This document shows, in pieces, positions 53,009-64,000 of a DNA stretch of 64,000 bases. Each line of letters begins with the position of its first letter. The stretch's first letter is position 1. A program made the position numbers and the translations under genes. Source of the DNA: Halieaceae bacterium UBA5044 (lineage in GTDB: Bacteria; Pseudomonadota; Gammaproteobacteria; Pseudomonadales; Halieaceae); the NCBI GenBank assembly GCA_002416125.1, contig DIBU01000021.1:906-64905 (forward strand), in the 5' to 3' direction. The notes below the pieces were generated by a model. It ran no database searches and was not told where the DNA came from. It saw only the letters and a list, made by a program, of their open reading frames with translations.

Positions 53009-56000
53009 TCATTCAGCACCTGTTGGCAGAGCGCGACGGCGCTGCTGCCACTGCAGCACAATCACTGTCAGAGCGGGCAGCAATGTCAGGGTAACAGCTG
53101 CGGAGCCCAGAATGCCAAACATGACAATGACGCCCACGCCGCGATACAGTTCCGTGCCGGCCCCCGGCAGCAAGACCAGCGGCGCCAGGCCACTCAGGGT
53201 GGTGATCGTAGACATGGCAATAGGTCGCAGGCGCGCGTCCACTGCCTCCTGCACGGCCGCTACCACCTCCATACCGGCGGCGCTCACATTGGCCACCGCC
53301 CGATCCACGATAAGAATGGGGTTGTTCACCACTGTTCCCATGAGGATCAGGAAGCCCAGCATGGAAATCATGTCAAAGGGCTGCACAATCTCCGCCAGAC
53401 CGAACAGTGGCAGCCAGCCCCCCACTGCATTCAGCAACCACAGGCCAACCATGCCGCCCGCGATGCCCAGCGGAATAGAGGTCATGATCAACAGGGGATA
53501 GCCCCAGTGACTGAAGATCGCCACCAGCAGCAGGTACACAATCAGCAGCGCCACCAGGTAGTTGCCCAGCAGTGAGGCACGCGTGGCGTCCAACTGGTCC
53601 GCGGCACCGGAAATTGCCAGCGTCACCCCGGCGGGCACCTCCCCTGCCGCCATCAGGCCACCCACCACATCCTGACGAACAATCGCCACGCCGGTCTCCA
53701 GGGGTACCGACCTTGGCGGGATAATATTCAGCGTGACCGTGCGGCGCCCGTTGACTCGTCTTACCTGGGCGGTGTCCACCGTCTCGGTAATGCTGGCCAG
53801 CGAACCCAGCGGCACGACGGTCCCGACCGGCGTGTATACCGGAAGATGCGGCAAGGCGTCCAACGACCCGGACTGACCCGCCTCGCTGTACAGGTAGATG
53901 TCCACCTTGTCGTCGGCGAGGAAGAATTCATCGATATAGCTACCGTCGGTCAGCGCGGCCACGGTGAACCCGATCGCCTCGGCATCCAGCCCGAGTTCGG
54001 CGGCACGCTCCCAATCTGGTCGCACTTCGACCAGCGGCTGGGCCAGCGTCAGTGACGATGGCCGGCTCTGGATACGCGGATTCTCGAAGGCCGCGTCGGC
54101 GCGGCGGTAGGCGGCCAGCGCCACGGTATAAATGTCTGTCAACTCCGTACCAGACACATCCAGGTTCACGCTGCGCGTGCCGCCATCATTGCTGGTAATG
54201 ATCGAGCCGCGTGCAGCAAAGGCGCGCATGCCGGGATACCTCTCGAACACCGCGGACAGCGCATCCATCAGGGCGTCCACATCCGCCGCATTGATCGGCT
54301 CGGCGATGATGCGCACCTGGTCGGGCGCAACGCGCATGTTCATGTAGGCCATGGCCGGCACGCTTGCCTCGCCGCGCCGGAATGCTGCAGGATCCGCGTC
54401 CACGTAGGGCAGCAACTCCCTGCGTACCTCTTCTGCGATGTCTGCCATCGCAGCAAGGTTGTATCCGGGGGGTGCGCTCATCAGGGCGAACACCTTGGGC
54501 TCCTCACCCTCGGGCAGGTACTCCGCGGCCGGCGTGAGAACCATCACCGCCAGCAGACTGGCGGTCGCCACACCGGCGACGCAGGCAACACGTCGACTGC
54601 CACGGGCCAGGAGCCAGGCGACGCCTTCCAGCGTGCGTGCGCGCAGGCGCCCTGCACCGCCCTCGCTGCTGCCGCTGCGCCCGAGGTTGAGGCGCGCTGC
54701 GGCGGCCGGCAATACGGTAATGGCGACCAGCATGGAAGCCAGGATTGCCGCCGAGATTGCGATCGCCACATCGGAATACAGCTGCCCCGCTTCCTCTTCC
54801 ACGAAAATGACGGGGATGAACACCAGAATCGTCGTTGCAGTGGAGGCAAATACGGCGGGCCAGACCTGGCGCACACCCTCCACCGCGGCGCGCAGGCGGT
54901 TGGCACCCCGGCGGCGCTCCAGGGCGATGCTCTCCAGCACCACGATGCTGTTGTCCAGCGTCATGCCGATGGCGAAGGCAATGCCGGCCAGCGAGATGAC
55001 GTTCACGGTGCGCCCCGCCAGAAGCAGGCCCAGAAACGCCACGATAATACACAGCGGCACGCCCATCACCCCGACCAGCGTGGCACGGGCAGAGCGCAGG
55101 AACAAATACATCACCAGCGTGGCAAACATCGCGCCCAGCAGAAGGTTCTGCCAGACGTTGCGCACCGAATCCTGCACGTAACGCACATCGTCCGAGACCG
55201 GCAACATCTCCAACCCGGCTGGGGCGAGCACTTCTTCATTGATGGCGTCCAGTTCAGCCATCATCGCCCGCTTTATGGCGATCACGTTGGAGCCGGATTC
55301 CCGCCGCACAGAGAGGAAAAGGTTGGTCTGGTCGTTGAAGAAAGACAGACTGCGCTGCTCAAAGCTGCCCAGTTTCACTTCGGCGACATCACTCAAGCGC
55401 GTAATTGCGTCGCCACGGCGCAGCAGAATCAGCTGCTCCAGCGCTGCCGCATCCTCGAAACGCCCGATGGTACGCAACAGGTATTCCCGCTTACCCGACT
55501 CCACGTCACCCGCCGAGCGATCGCGATTGCGCGCACGCACGGCCTCGCGCACATCGCTGAGCGTGAGGCCGCGTTGCGCCAGGCGAGCGGGGTCGATGAG
55601 AATCTGGATCTGCCGTTCCGCACCCCCTCCCACACCGACTTCGGAGACCCCCGGTACCCGGGCCATGCGCGGCTTTACTGTGTCTTCAATAAAATCCAGT
55701 GCCAGATCCACGTCCACCTGCCGCGGGTTACCGGGCAATGGCGTAATGCTGAAGAACATAAAGGCATTCGCCGAAAAGGAATTGGCGAAAATACGTGGCT
55801 CATCGACGTTCTCGGGGTAATCCGGCACCTGGCTCAGGGCATTGCTGACCCGAATCAGCATTTCGGTGATATCGGTGCCAAAAGGAAATTCCAGCTCGAT
55901 TTCGGCACTGCCCGCGCGCGCAGTCGCCACGATGCGGGACAAACTGGGCAGATTGCGCAGGTACTCCTCCTGCTCGATAAGGATCTCTTTCTCCACGTCC

Positions 56001-56185
56001 TGCGGCGTCGCACCCGGCCAGGTGGTGCGGATGCTGATCACCCGGACATCGAGGTCGGGAATCATCTGCACAGGAATCCGCAGCGCCGCGATGATCCCCA
56101 CCACCGTCACTATCAGCGCGACGACGGTGACCAGAATGCCCCGGGCGACGATGCGGTCAAAGAAGCCCGCTGCGCCCTCGGTCAT
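53009..56185 (-). CDS. RND efflux transporter, permease subunit
   Basis: A 1058-residue inner-membrane pump of the AcrB/HAE type: N-terminal helix, pore domain (TWPGATPQDVEKEI), twelve helices in two halves. The TM4 motif reads GMTLDNSIVVLES, so the usual Asp-Asp proton-relay pair is Asp-Asn. It overlaps the HlyD-type adaptor stop by 4 bases (ATGA). No TolC-type channel is adjacent. Substrate unknown. Confidence 0.93.
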   Translation of the reverse strand: MTEGAAGFFDRIVARGILVTVVALIVTVVGIIAALRIPVQMIPDLDVRVISIRTTWPGATPQDVEKEILIEQEEYLRNLPSLSRIVATARAGSAEIELEFPFGTDITEMLIRVSNALSQVPDYPENVDEPRIFANSFSANAFMFFSITPLPGNPRQVDVDLALDFIEDTVKPRMARVPGVSEVGVGGGAERQIQILIDPARLAQRGLTLSDVREAVRARNRDRSAGDVESGKREYLLRTIGRFEDAAALEQLILLRRGDAITRLSDVAEVKLGSFEQRSLSFFNDQTNLFLSVRRESGSNVIAIKRAMMAELDAINEEVLAPAGLEMLPVSDDVRYVQDSVRNVWQNLLLGAMFATLVMYLFLRSARATLVGVMGVPLCIIVAFLGLLLAGRTVNVISLAGIAFAIGMTLDNSIVVLESIALERRRGANRLRAAVEGVRQVWPAVFASTATTILVFIPVIFVEEEAGQLYSDVAIAISAAILASMLVAITVLPAAAARLNLGRSGSSEGGAGRLRARTLEGVAWLLARGSRRVACVAGVATASLLAVMVLTPAAEYLPEGEEPKVFALMSAPPGYNLAAMADIAEEVRRELLPYVDADPAAFRRGEASVPAMAYMNMRVAPDQVRIIAEPINAADVDALMDALSAVFERYPGMRAFAARGSIITSNDGGTRSVNLDVSGTELTDIYTVALAAYRRADAAFENPRIQSRPSSLTLAQPLVEVRPDWERAAELGLDAEAIGFTVAALTDGSYIDEFFLADDKVDIYLYSEAGQSGSLDALPHLPVYTPVGTVVPLGSLASITETVDTAQVRRVNGRRTVTLNIIPPRSVPLETGVAIVRQDVVGGLMAAGEVPAGVTLAISGAADQLDATRASLLGNYLVALLIVYLLLVAIFSHWGYPLLIMTSIPLGIAGGMVGLWLLNAVGGWLPLFGLAEIVQPFDMISMLGFLILMGTVVNNPILIVDRAVANVSAAGMEVVAAVQEAVDARLRPIAMSTITTLSGLAPLVLLPGAGTELYRGVGVIVMFGILGSAAVTLTLLPALTVIVLQWQQRRRALPTGAE

Positions 56186-57288
56186 TGCGCATCTCCCGTA
56201 GGCAGCAGAAGCAGCCCCGGCTGCAGGGCTTCATTGCCTCGCACCACCACCTGCTCGTTCGCCGCGAGGCCCTGCAGAATTTCTATCTGCCCGCCAAAGG
56301 CCAACCCGGTGGTCACGGTGTTCTCACGCGCGATCAGTGCATCGCCATCCGCCTCCGCTGTCCAGACAACTACCCGCCCATCCGGGTAGCGCACCAGCGC
56401 ATCCCGCGGCACCGCGATACCCCGGCGCCCGGTGGCGAGGGCCAAACGCGCGCTGACCGACATTCCGGGCAACAGGCCGGAGCGGGCGTCATCAGCGGGA
56501 GCAATACGCAGCAGGAAGGTGCGCGCCGCGGTGTCGGCAACCGGCACCAGGCTGGCGACTCGGCCGGTCAGTTCCCGCGTGGGATCGGCGGCAGTGCTAA
56601 AAGTGAGTGGCGCGCCGACCTGCAGCGATGACAGATAATCCTCGGGGACGGCAAAATCCAGTCGCAGGTCGTCCAGCCCCACCAGGTCGAATACGGCCTG
56701 ACCGGGGTTCAGCCATTCTCCACGTTCCGTGCGGCGCAGGCTGATCACCCCGGGGAATGGTGCACGCAGCGTATGTCGGTCGAGCAATGCCTGCGCCAGC
56801 GCCGCCTCTGCGGTCACCTGTTGCAGCTGCGCCCGTGCCGCATCACGGTTCGCGGCCAGTTCGCGCACCGTGGTCTCGGCAATGCCTCGCTGGGGGAGCA
56901 ACGACTCTGCCTCCTGCAGGCGCCGTTCGGCATCCCGGGCGCGCACCTGCGCCTGGGCCACCGCAGCTCTGGCGGCTGCGTGGCGCAGTTCGGCCAGCTC
57001 TGCATCCATGCGCAACAGGACATCGTCCCGGGCCACCTTGGCGCCAGTGTCGACGAGGATATCCTGCACCAGTCCTGCGGCGGCAACCGACAGACTCGCG
57101 TTGTGCTGCGCCGTGACTGTGCCCGTCAGGCGCAACTCACGCAGGATCTCGGTCGTCTCGACCGTGGTCAGGCTGACGCGAACACCCGCGTCCGCCATGC
57201 ACACGGCCGCCACAAGCCAGAGCAACAGCGCGCCACTGCGCCCCCGCCTGAATCTGGCCCGTCCCGATTGTCCTGTCCCCTGCTGCAC
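56182..57288 (-). CDS. RND periplasmic adaptor (HlyD/MFP family)
   Basis: A 368-residue adaptor. GTG 57288 is chosen because GGGAGA lies 6 bases upstream and a signal/anchor helix follows (GALLLWLVAAVCMADAGV). It has the lipoyl-like half-motifs (SLSVAAAGLVQDILVDTGAKV; LRAPFPGVISLR), a helical hairpin (about 90-160) and the beta-barrel and membrane-proximal domains. It pairs with the RND pump downstream and is divergent from acnA. Confidence 0.92.
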   Translation of the reverse strand: MQQGTGQSGRARFRRGRSGALLLWLVAAVCMADAGVRVSLTTVETTEILRELRLTGTVTAQHNASLSVAAAGLVQDILVDTGAKVARDDVLLRMDAELAELRHAAARAAVAQAQVRARDAERRLQEAESLLPQRGIAETTVRELAANRDAARAQLQQVTAEAALAQALLDRHTLRAPFPGVISLRRTERGEWLNPGQAVFDLVGLDDLRLDFAVPEDYLSSLQVGAPLTFSTAADPTRELTGRVASLVPVADTAARTFLLRIAPADDARSGLLPGMSVSARLALATGRRGIAVPRDALVRYPDGRVVVWTAEADGDALIARENTVTTGLAFGGQIEILQGLAANEQVVVRGNEALQPGLLLLPTGDAQ

Positions 57289-57460
57289 GCTGCTCTCCCG
57301 ATTTTCACCTGCATTTGCCGGCCCCCGGCGTTCGCCGGCGACAGGCTGGATACGCGCTCCGCGGCAAATCGTCTCAGTCTGCCAGATACGCCGACCTGTG
57401 CTAGGGTAACTGAACGGGACACAAGGTTCCCGCTTGTTCACCCGAATGAGAGGCATTGCC

Positions 57461-60196
<2,736 letters not shown>

Positions 60197-60211
60197 AGCT
60201 GCCTGCTGCCG

Positions 60212-60640
60212 CTAGCGGCGCCGGTCCTGCAACCGGCGCCGGGAGTGCTCCATCAGCGCCCAGAGGATGTTCCGCGAGCTCACCTGCCCGACCAGCACAC
60301 CGTTTTCCACAACGGGGCGGCGGCGCTGACGGGTCTCCAGCATGGACTGGGCCACTTCGACGATACTGTCCTGCGGGCCGCAGGCGTTCACCTGGCACGT
60401 CATAACCTCGCTGACCAGGGCGTGTTCCGGATCCCCGTCGTTATAGATCGCCGCCAGTATGCCGCGCAGGCAGTCCAGCTCCGACAGCACGCCCTGCACC
60501 GCTCCGCTGGCATCCGTGACCGTGAGTCCTGTGAGACCGTGCTCGGTGATGATGCCCACTGCCTCGACCAGGTTGGCGTCCGGACGTATGGTCAGGGGCT
60601 GCCGGTGCATGCAGTCGTTGACGGTGCTGGGTTGGGTCAT
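60212..60640 (-). CDS. CBS-domain-pair protein
   Basis: A 142-residue protein made of two CBS domains (MTQPSTVNDCMHRQPLTIRP start, GLTGLTVTD; MTCQVNACGPQDSIVEVAQ, RRRPVVENGVLVGQVSSRNIL). GGAG lies 8 bases before the ATG at 60640. Such free CBS pairs bind adenine nucleotides and regulate partners. It converges on acnA; its 3' end encodes RRRLQDRRR within a strong inverted repeat. Confidence 0.92.
   Translation of the reverse strand: MTQPSTVNDCMHRQPLTIRPDANLVEAVGIITEHGLTGLTVTDASGAVQGVLSELDCLRGILAAIYNDGDPEHALVSEVMTCQVNACGPQDSIVEVAQSMLETRQRRRPVVENGVLVGQVSSRNILWALMEHSRRRLQDRRR
60217..60240. other. Perfect inverted repeat between acnA and the CBS gene
   Basis: Arms GGCGCCGGT and ACCGGCGCC (9 bp) with a 6-base loop. 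It lies inside the last codons of the CBS gene and 20 bases past the acnA stop. It has no T-run on either strand, so it may be a transcription pause or RNA-stabilising stem for the convergent pair rather than a standard terminator. Confidence 0.45.
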
Positions 60641-60747
60641 GGCGAGTTCTCCGCGCGTTGCTGATTCACTCACGAGTATAGCTGAGGGGGCCGCGGACGG
60701 AAGTCAATCATCGCCGGTGAACACGGCATATTCACGCCACCTCCGCG

Positions 60748-60775
60748 TTGTTGTGGCTCCGTATGCCTGTATACT
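60748..60775 (+). promoter_or_regulatory. Putative promoter of the DEAD-box helicase gene
   Basis: TTGTTG (60748-60753) and TATACT (60770-60775) are 16 bases apart, leaving a leader of about 35 bases before the ATG at 60816. Confidence 0.55.
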
Positions 60776-60815
60776 ATCCCCCCGATTGCAGTTCCATCCC
60801 CAAGGTATTCTCCCC

Positions 60816-62618
60816 ATGACCGCCGAACTCTCCGACGCGACTCGCTTCGCGGACCTGAACCTGCCCGATTTCCTCCTCCGCGCACTGACCGATGTCGGCT
60901 ATGAAACCCCGTCAGCCATCCAGGCACGCACCATACCGCCACTGCTGTCGGGCAGCGACCTGGTGGGCCAGGCGCAGACGGGTACCGGCAAAACCGCTGC
61001 CTTTGCCCTGCCGCTGCTGGCAAAGCTGGATATCAAGCAGAAAACCCCGCAGGTCATGGTGCTCACACCCACCCGGGAGCTGGCCATTCAGGTTGCCGAA
61101 GCGTTCCAGAAGTACGCTACGCACTTGCCCGGGTTTCACGTGCTGCCCATCTACGGCGGCTCCGACTACCGTGGGCAACTGCGCCAGCTGCAACGTGGTG
61201 TGCACGTCATTGTCGGCACACCCGGCCGCGTAATGGACCACATGCGTCGCGGCTCACTGGACCTGGGTGGGCTGCGCTCGCTGGTACTGGATGAAGCGGA
61301 CGAGATGCTGCGCATGGGCTTCATCGATGACGTCGAGTGGATTCTGGAACAGACACCGCCGACCCGGCAGGTCGCGCTGTTCTCCGCCACCATGCCCACA
61401 GCCATTCGACGTATCGCACAGCATCATCTGCAGTCACCACAGGAAATCACCATTCAGGTGACCTCCATGGCCAATTCGTCGATTCGACAACGGGTATGGA
61501 TGATGGCCGGTGTGCACAAACTCGATGCACTGACGCGCATACTCGAAATGGAGGACTTTGATGCCATCATCCTCTTTGTGCGCACCCGCATCGCCACGAC
61601 CGAATTGGCGGAGAAGCTCTCAGCGCGCGGCTATTCAGCGGCGCCGCTGAACGGCGACATCCCCCAGCAGCAACGCGAAAAAACCGTCGAGCGGCTGAAA
61701 AACGGCAACCTCGATATCCTGGTGGCCACCGACGTCGCCGCCCGCGGACTGGACGTGGAACGCATCAGCCATGTCATCAACTATGACATCCCCCAGGATG
61801 TGGAAGCCTACGTGCACCGAATCGGCCGCACCGGCCGGGCCGGACGCAAGGGCGAAGCCATTCTGTTTGCGGCCAACCGCGAGCGGCGTCTGCTCAAGGC
61901 CATTGAACGGGCCACGTCGAACATCATTGAACCCATGCAGTTACCGAGTGCGCAGGAAGTGCAGGACAAGCGCAGCGATCGCTTCAAACAGCAGATCACG
62001 GCCACCCTCGACACCCGCGACCTGGACGCAGCGCGCAAACTGGTCAGCGACTACCAGCATGAGTACGGTGTGCCCATGGTTGACGTGGCTGCCGCGCTGG
62101 TCCTGTTGGCGGGCGGCGGCAAGGCAGACGTGGCCGGGAAGACGCAGGACAGTGCCCCGGCGGCTGCGAGCGGACGTGACAAGCCAGCGCGTGCCGAGCG
62201 ACCTGCCCGGGAAGAGCGCGAGGCCCGTGAGCCCCGGGAGCGTCCGCGCCGACAGGAGCGTGACAGCGAGCTGTCAAAGGGCATGGAGCGGTTCCGCATC
62301 GAGGTGGGCCACAAACACGGCGTCAAGCCCGGCAACATCGTGGGCGCTATTGCCAACGAAGCCGACATCGACAGTGAGCACATCGGCCGCATTATCATTC
62401 ACGATGAGTACAGCACAGTCGACCTCCCCGAGGGCATGCCAGCCGAGATCTTCGACCACCTTCGCGGCGTCTGGGTCAGCGGGCAGAAACTGAACCTGCA
62501 GCGAGATTCATCCGCCGCCCACGCAGCCGACGGCAAACCTGCGACGGCCCGCAAGCACAGCAGCAAACCGGGATTGAAGCCTGGCAAAAAGCCGGCGAAG
62601 CGCAAGCCCCGCGCCTGA
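60816..62618 (+). CDS. deaD: DEAD-box RNA helicase, DeaD/CsdA type
   Basis: A 600-residue helicase. Motifs Q (PSAIQ), I (AQTGTGKT), Ia (PTRELA), II (DEAD), III (SAT) and VI (HRIGRTGRAG) are present. The C-terminal DbpA-like RNA-binding domain (RIEVGHKHGVKPGNIVGAIA) is followed by a basic tail, the layout of cold-shock helicase CsdA. An Arg/Glu-rich linker (about 455-485) joins the parts. It likely remodels ribosomal and messenger RNA. Confidence 0.95.
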   Translation: MTAELSDATRFADLNLPDFLLRALTDVGYETPSAIQARTIPPLLSGSDLVGQAQTGTGKTAAFALPLLAKLDIKQKTPQVMVLTPTRELAIQVAEAFQKYATHLPGFHVLPIYGGSDYRGQLRQLQRGVHVIVGTPGRVMDHMRRGSLDLGGLRSLVLDEADEMLRMGFIDDVEWILEQTPPTRQVALFSATMPTAIRRIAQHHLQSPQEITIQVTSMANSSIRQRVWMMAGVHKLDALTRILEMEDFDAIILFVRTRIATTELAEKLSARGYSAAPLNGDIPQQQREKTVERLKNGNLDILVATDVAARGLDVERISHVINYDIPQDVEAYVHRIGRTGRAGRKGEAILFAANRERRLLKAIERATSNIIEPMQLPSAQEVQDKRSDRFKQQITATLDTRDLDAARKLVSDYQHEYGVPMVDVAAALVLLAGGGKADVAGKTQDSAPAAASGRDKPARAERPAREEREAREPRERPRRQERDSELSKGMERFRIEVGHKHGVKPGNIVGAIANEADIDSEHIGRIIIHDEYSTVDLPEGMPAEIFDHLRGVWVSGQKLNLQRDSSAAHAADGKPATARKHSSKPGLKPGKKPAKRKPRA

Positions 62619-62637
62619 GTGCGGGGCCTGCGCGCGG

Positions 62638-63501
62638 TCAGCCCATGGACTGGCTGACCATGCGCACCAGACCCACGACGCTGACCGTGAGCAGGCCCAC
62701 ACCGAGTACGCGAAAGAACACAGCGGTATCAGCACGCAGGGTATAGGCGTGAAAACGCAGACCCAGGACATGGCCAATCGCGGCGCAGGGGAGCAGCCAG
62801 AGGTGCTGCCGCCACTGCAGGTCGACGCCGGTCCAGGCGAACGCCGCCAGCTTTATCGCAACCAGCACAAACCAGAGCACGAACAGGGTGTCGCGCAGTT
62901 CGTGTCGGGCAACCCGACTCGCCGCCACCGGCACGACCAGCGGCGCCGCAATCAGTGAGGTGCCGCTCACATATCCCCCCAGCATGAGCAGGGCGGCGTC
63001 GACACGCGGACTGTTGCTTTTGAACGGGCGTTGCAGGATATAACTCACCGCGTAGGCCCCGACCACCAGAAAGATGAAACTGCTGACCACCGTCGCCGGC
63101 AGGGTGAGCACGCCGGCTACGCCAATCAGCTTGGGGACCAGCATCAAGGTAAAGGCGTAGCGCAGGAACGGCCAATTCACCGTGCCCGCAGCCTCGGGAG
63201 CCGCTACGTCGTCGTGCCGGGCGTCGCTGCGCCGGGCGTCGTCGCGCCGGGCGTCGCTGCGCCGGGCGCCGCCGCGCAGTGCCCGGCGCGCCCGCAGATG
63301 GGCCTGCAGGATGGTCAATCCTGAGAAGAACAGCAAGTGCACGGAGATGATCGGCAGGTAGACCAGCGGTGCGTTGTATACCATGAGCAGGAAGGGCAAT
63401 GTCAGCACCGCGCCGCCAAAACCGAGACCCGAACGCACGAAGCCCCCCCAGACAAACAGCAGGCCGATCAGCGTCATCTGCCACCAGACGAGGTCAGACA
63501 T
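62638..63501 (-). CDS. TauE/SafE (DUF81) family membrane transporter
   Basis: A 287-residue protein with about eight membrane helices (LIGLLFVWGGFVRSGLGFGGA and LLMLGGYVSGTSLIAAPLVV are typical). The ATG at 63501 is preceded by GGAA. The cytoplasmic loop at residues 79-98 is made of ARR(S/D)D repeats encoded by a 15-bp tandem repeat. The family exports sulfite or sulfonates or related anions; the substrate here is unknown. It overlaps the DUF3445 gene by 8 bases. Confidence 0.88.
   Translation of the reverse strand: MSDLVWWQMTLIGLLFVWGGFVRSGLGFGGAVLTLPFLLMVYNAPLVYLPIISVHLLFFSGLTILQAHLRARRALRGGARRSDARRDDARRSDARHDDVAAPEAAGTVNWPFLRYAFTLMLVPKLIGVAGVLTLPATVVSSFIFLVVGAYAVSYILQRPFKSNSPRVDAALLMLGGYVSGTSLIAAPLVVPVAASRVARHELRDTLFVLWFVLVAIKLAAFAWTGVDLQWRQHLWLLPCAAIGHVLGLRFHAYTLRADTAVFFRVLGVGLLTVSVVGLVRMVSQSMG
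63211..63270. repeat. 15-bp tandem repeat, four units
   Basis: Four copies of a 15-bp unit (form GCTGCGCCGGGCGTC, with small changes) lie in frame inside the TauE/SafE gene. As the unit is a multiple of three, copy-number change would alter loop length without breaking the frame. Confidence 0.85.
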
Positions 63502-64000
63502 AGGTATTCCGCAGGTCGTCCAGGTCATCCTGCAGGCGATCGAATCCCTTGTAGACCGCCAGTGCCGGCGGGCAGGCGTCAATGGCCTGCACCAGAGCCT
63601 GCAGCGCGCCGGGCACCGCCTCCAGGCTGCTCAAGGGGCTCAGATACACCCGTATCGTAAACAGGACAGCTCCGGTGCCGGGCAATCGGTACAATGTCTG
63701 GCGCTCACAACGATAGTGCAGGACGCCTTCGGCCGCCACGCTATCCCTGGCGCAGAGCGCAGCTCCCCGCTGCAACCCCCAGTTGAAGCGCTCGACCGGA
63801 CGCGCAGCGTGAAGGTGCTGGAGAAAGCGTGCCACACGCGGCTGCAGTGCAGCGTTAAACCCCGGGATGGGGCCGTGAATCGTGGACAGCGGCTGCTCGA
63901 ATTTCTCCTCCAGACGCCAGTGGCTCGGGCTGCATAAACTTGCAGCAGTCAGCACATACTCGTCACCCCGGGGTTGCAGGAGCAACAGGTCGTCCGCCAC
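63494..64000 (-). CDS. DUF3445 / haem-dependent oxidative N-demethylase-like protein (5' end outside window)
   Basis: About 168 C-terminal residues are visible; the gene continues past the right edge. DDLLLLQP, LCSPSHWRLEEKFEQPLSTIHGPIPG and RFNWGLQRG match the DUF3445 family (haem-dependent oxidative N-demethylase alpha-subunit-like). The GTG at 64000 is probably internal. It ends 8 bases inside the TauE/SafE gene, so the two are likely co-transcribed. Confidence 0.82.
   Translation of the reverse strand: MADDLLLLQPRGDEYVLTAASLCSPSHWRLEEKFEQPLSTIHGPIPGFNAALQPRVARFLQHLHAARPVERFNWGLQRGAALCARDSVAAEGVLHYRCERQTLYRLPGTGAVLFTIRVYLSPLSSLEAVPGALQALVQAIDACPPALAVYKGFDRLQDDLDDLRNTYV

Noticed and set aside
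63205..63285. Short regular repeats suggesting a CRISPR array
   Set aside because: The units are contiguous with no spacers and lie in frame within a membrane protein gene.

Overview
The window looks like a GC-rich gammaproteobacterial chromosome, probably a marine member of the Halieaceae/OM60 type or a close relative. The evidence is the conserved gene orders (guaB-guaA / xseA; hom-thrC-recJ-prfB-lysS; dsbC-xerD; ffh-rpsP-rimM-trmD-rplS with divergent ypjD; queA-tgt), an E. coli-length RF2 gene with its programmed frameshift, and a TonB-receptor/flavoenzyme/EthD catabolic cluster. This taxonomic guess is an inference from gene content only.

Layout. (1) 1-4311 is one end of an integrated conjugative or genomic island: a truncated ICE-type ParB gene running off the left edge, a CI/Cro-like regulator pair, an AlpA regulator and a tyrosine integrase whose upstream region abuts the 3' end of guaA. 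(2) 4302-13571 holds guaA/guaB, xseA, a CRP-like regulator, and an operon with a receiver-linked class III nucleotide cyclase, a single-domain response regulator and a histidine kinase. (3) 12960-24377 is mostly minus-strand housekeeping: a lipoprotein gene, lysS, prfB, recJ, thrC, hom, alaC, dsbC, xerD, rplS. (4) 24423-33648 continues with trmD, rimM, rpsP, ffh, ypjD, a CorC/YfjD-type gene, then the tgt-linked genes, queA and a small acidic-tailed protein. (5) At 33841 a tRNA-Leu(CAA) is followed by repeated fragments of its own 3' end, then a three-gene translationally coupled glycosyltransferase/cupin/flavoenzyme cassette. (6) 36676-45418 is a probable catabolic cluster: SDR, TonB receptor, lipocalin-like protein, FadH-like flavoenzyme, zinc alcohol dehydrogenase, MFS carrier and EthD protein. 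(7) 45415-57288 carries a Coq4-like protein, a small exported protein, an ELM1-family protein, an FMN glutamate-synthase-like protein overlapping a GGDEF/EAL protein, an orphan amidoligase and an RND efflux pair. (8) 57461-64000 has acnA, a CBS-domain protein, a DEAD-box helicase, a TauE/SafE transporter with an internal 15-bp tandem repeat, and a DUF3445 gene cut by the right edge.

The longest stretches without a gene are 3994-4301 (integrase-proximal repeats, a terminator and the presumed attachment site) and 33928-34198 (tRNA-derived repeats and palindromes). I see no CRISPR array, rRNA operon or insertion sequence. The most distinctive structures are a two-part operator repeated at two island promoters, the tRNA-Leu 3'-end scar beside the coupled cassette, a cyclase next to a CRP-like protein with an intact cyclic-nucleotide signature, an unpaired amidoligase behind an RND pump, and a terminator hairpin abutting the queA start codon.
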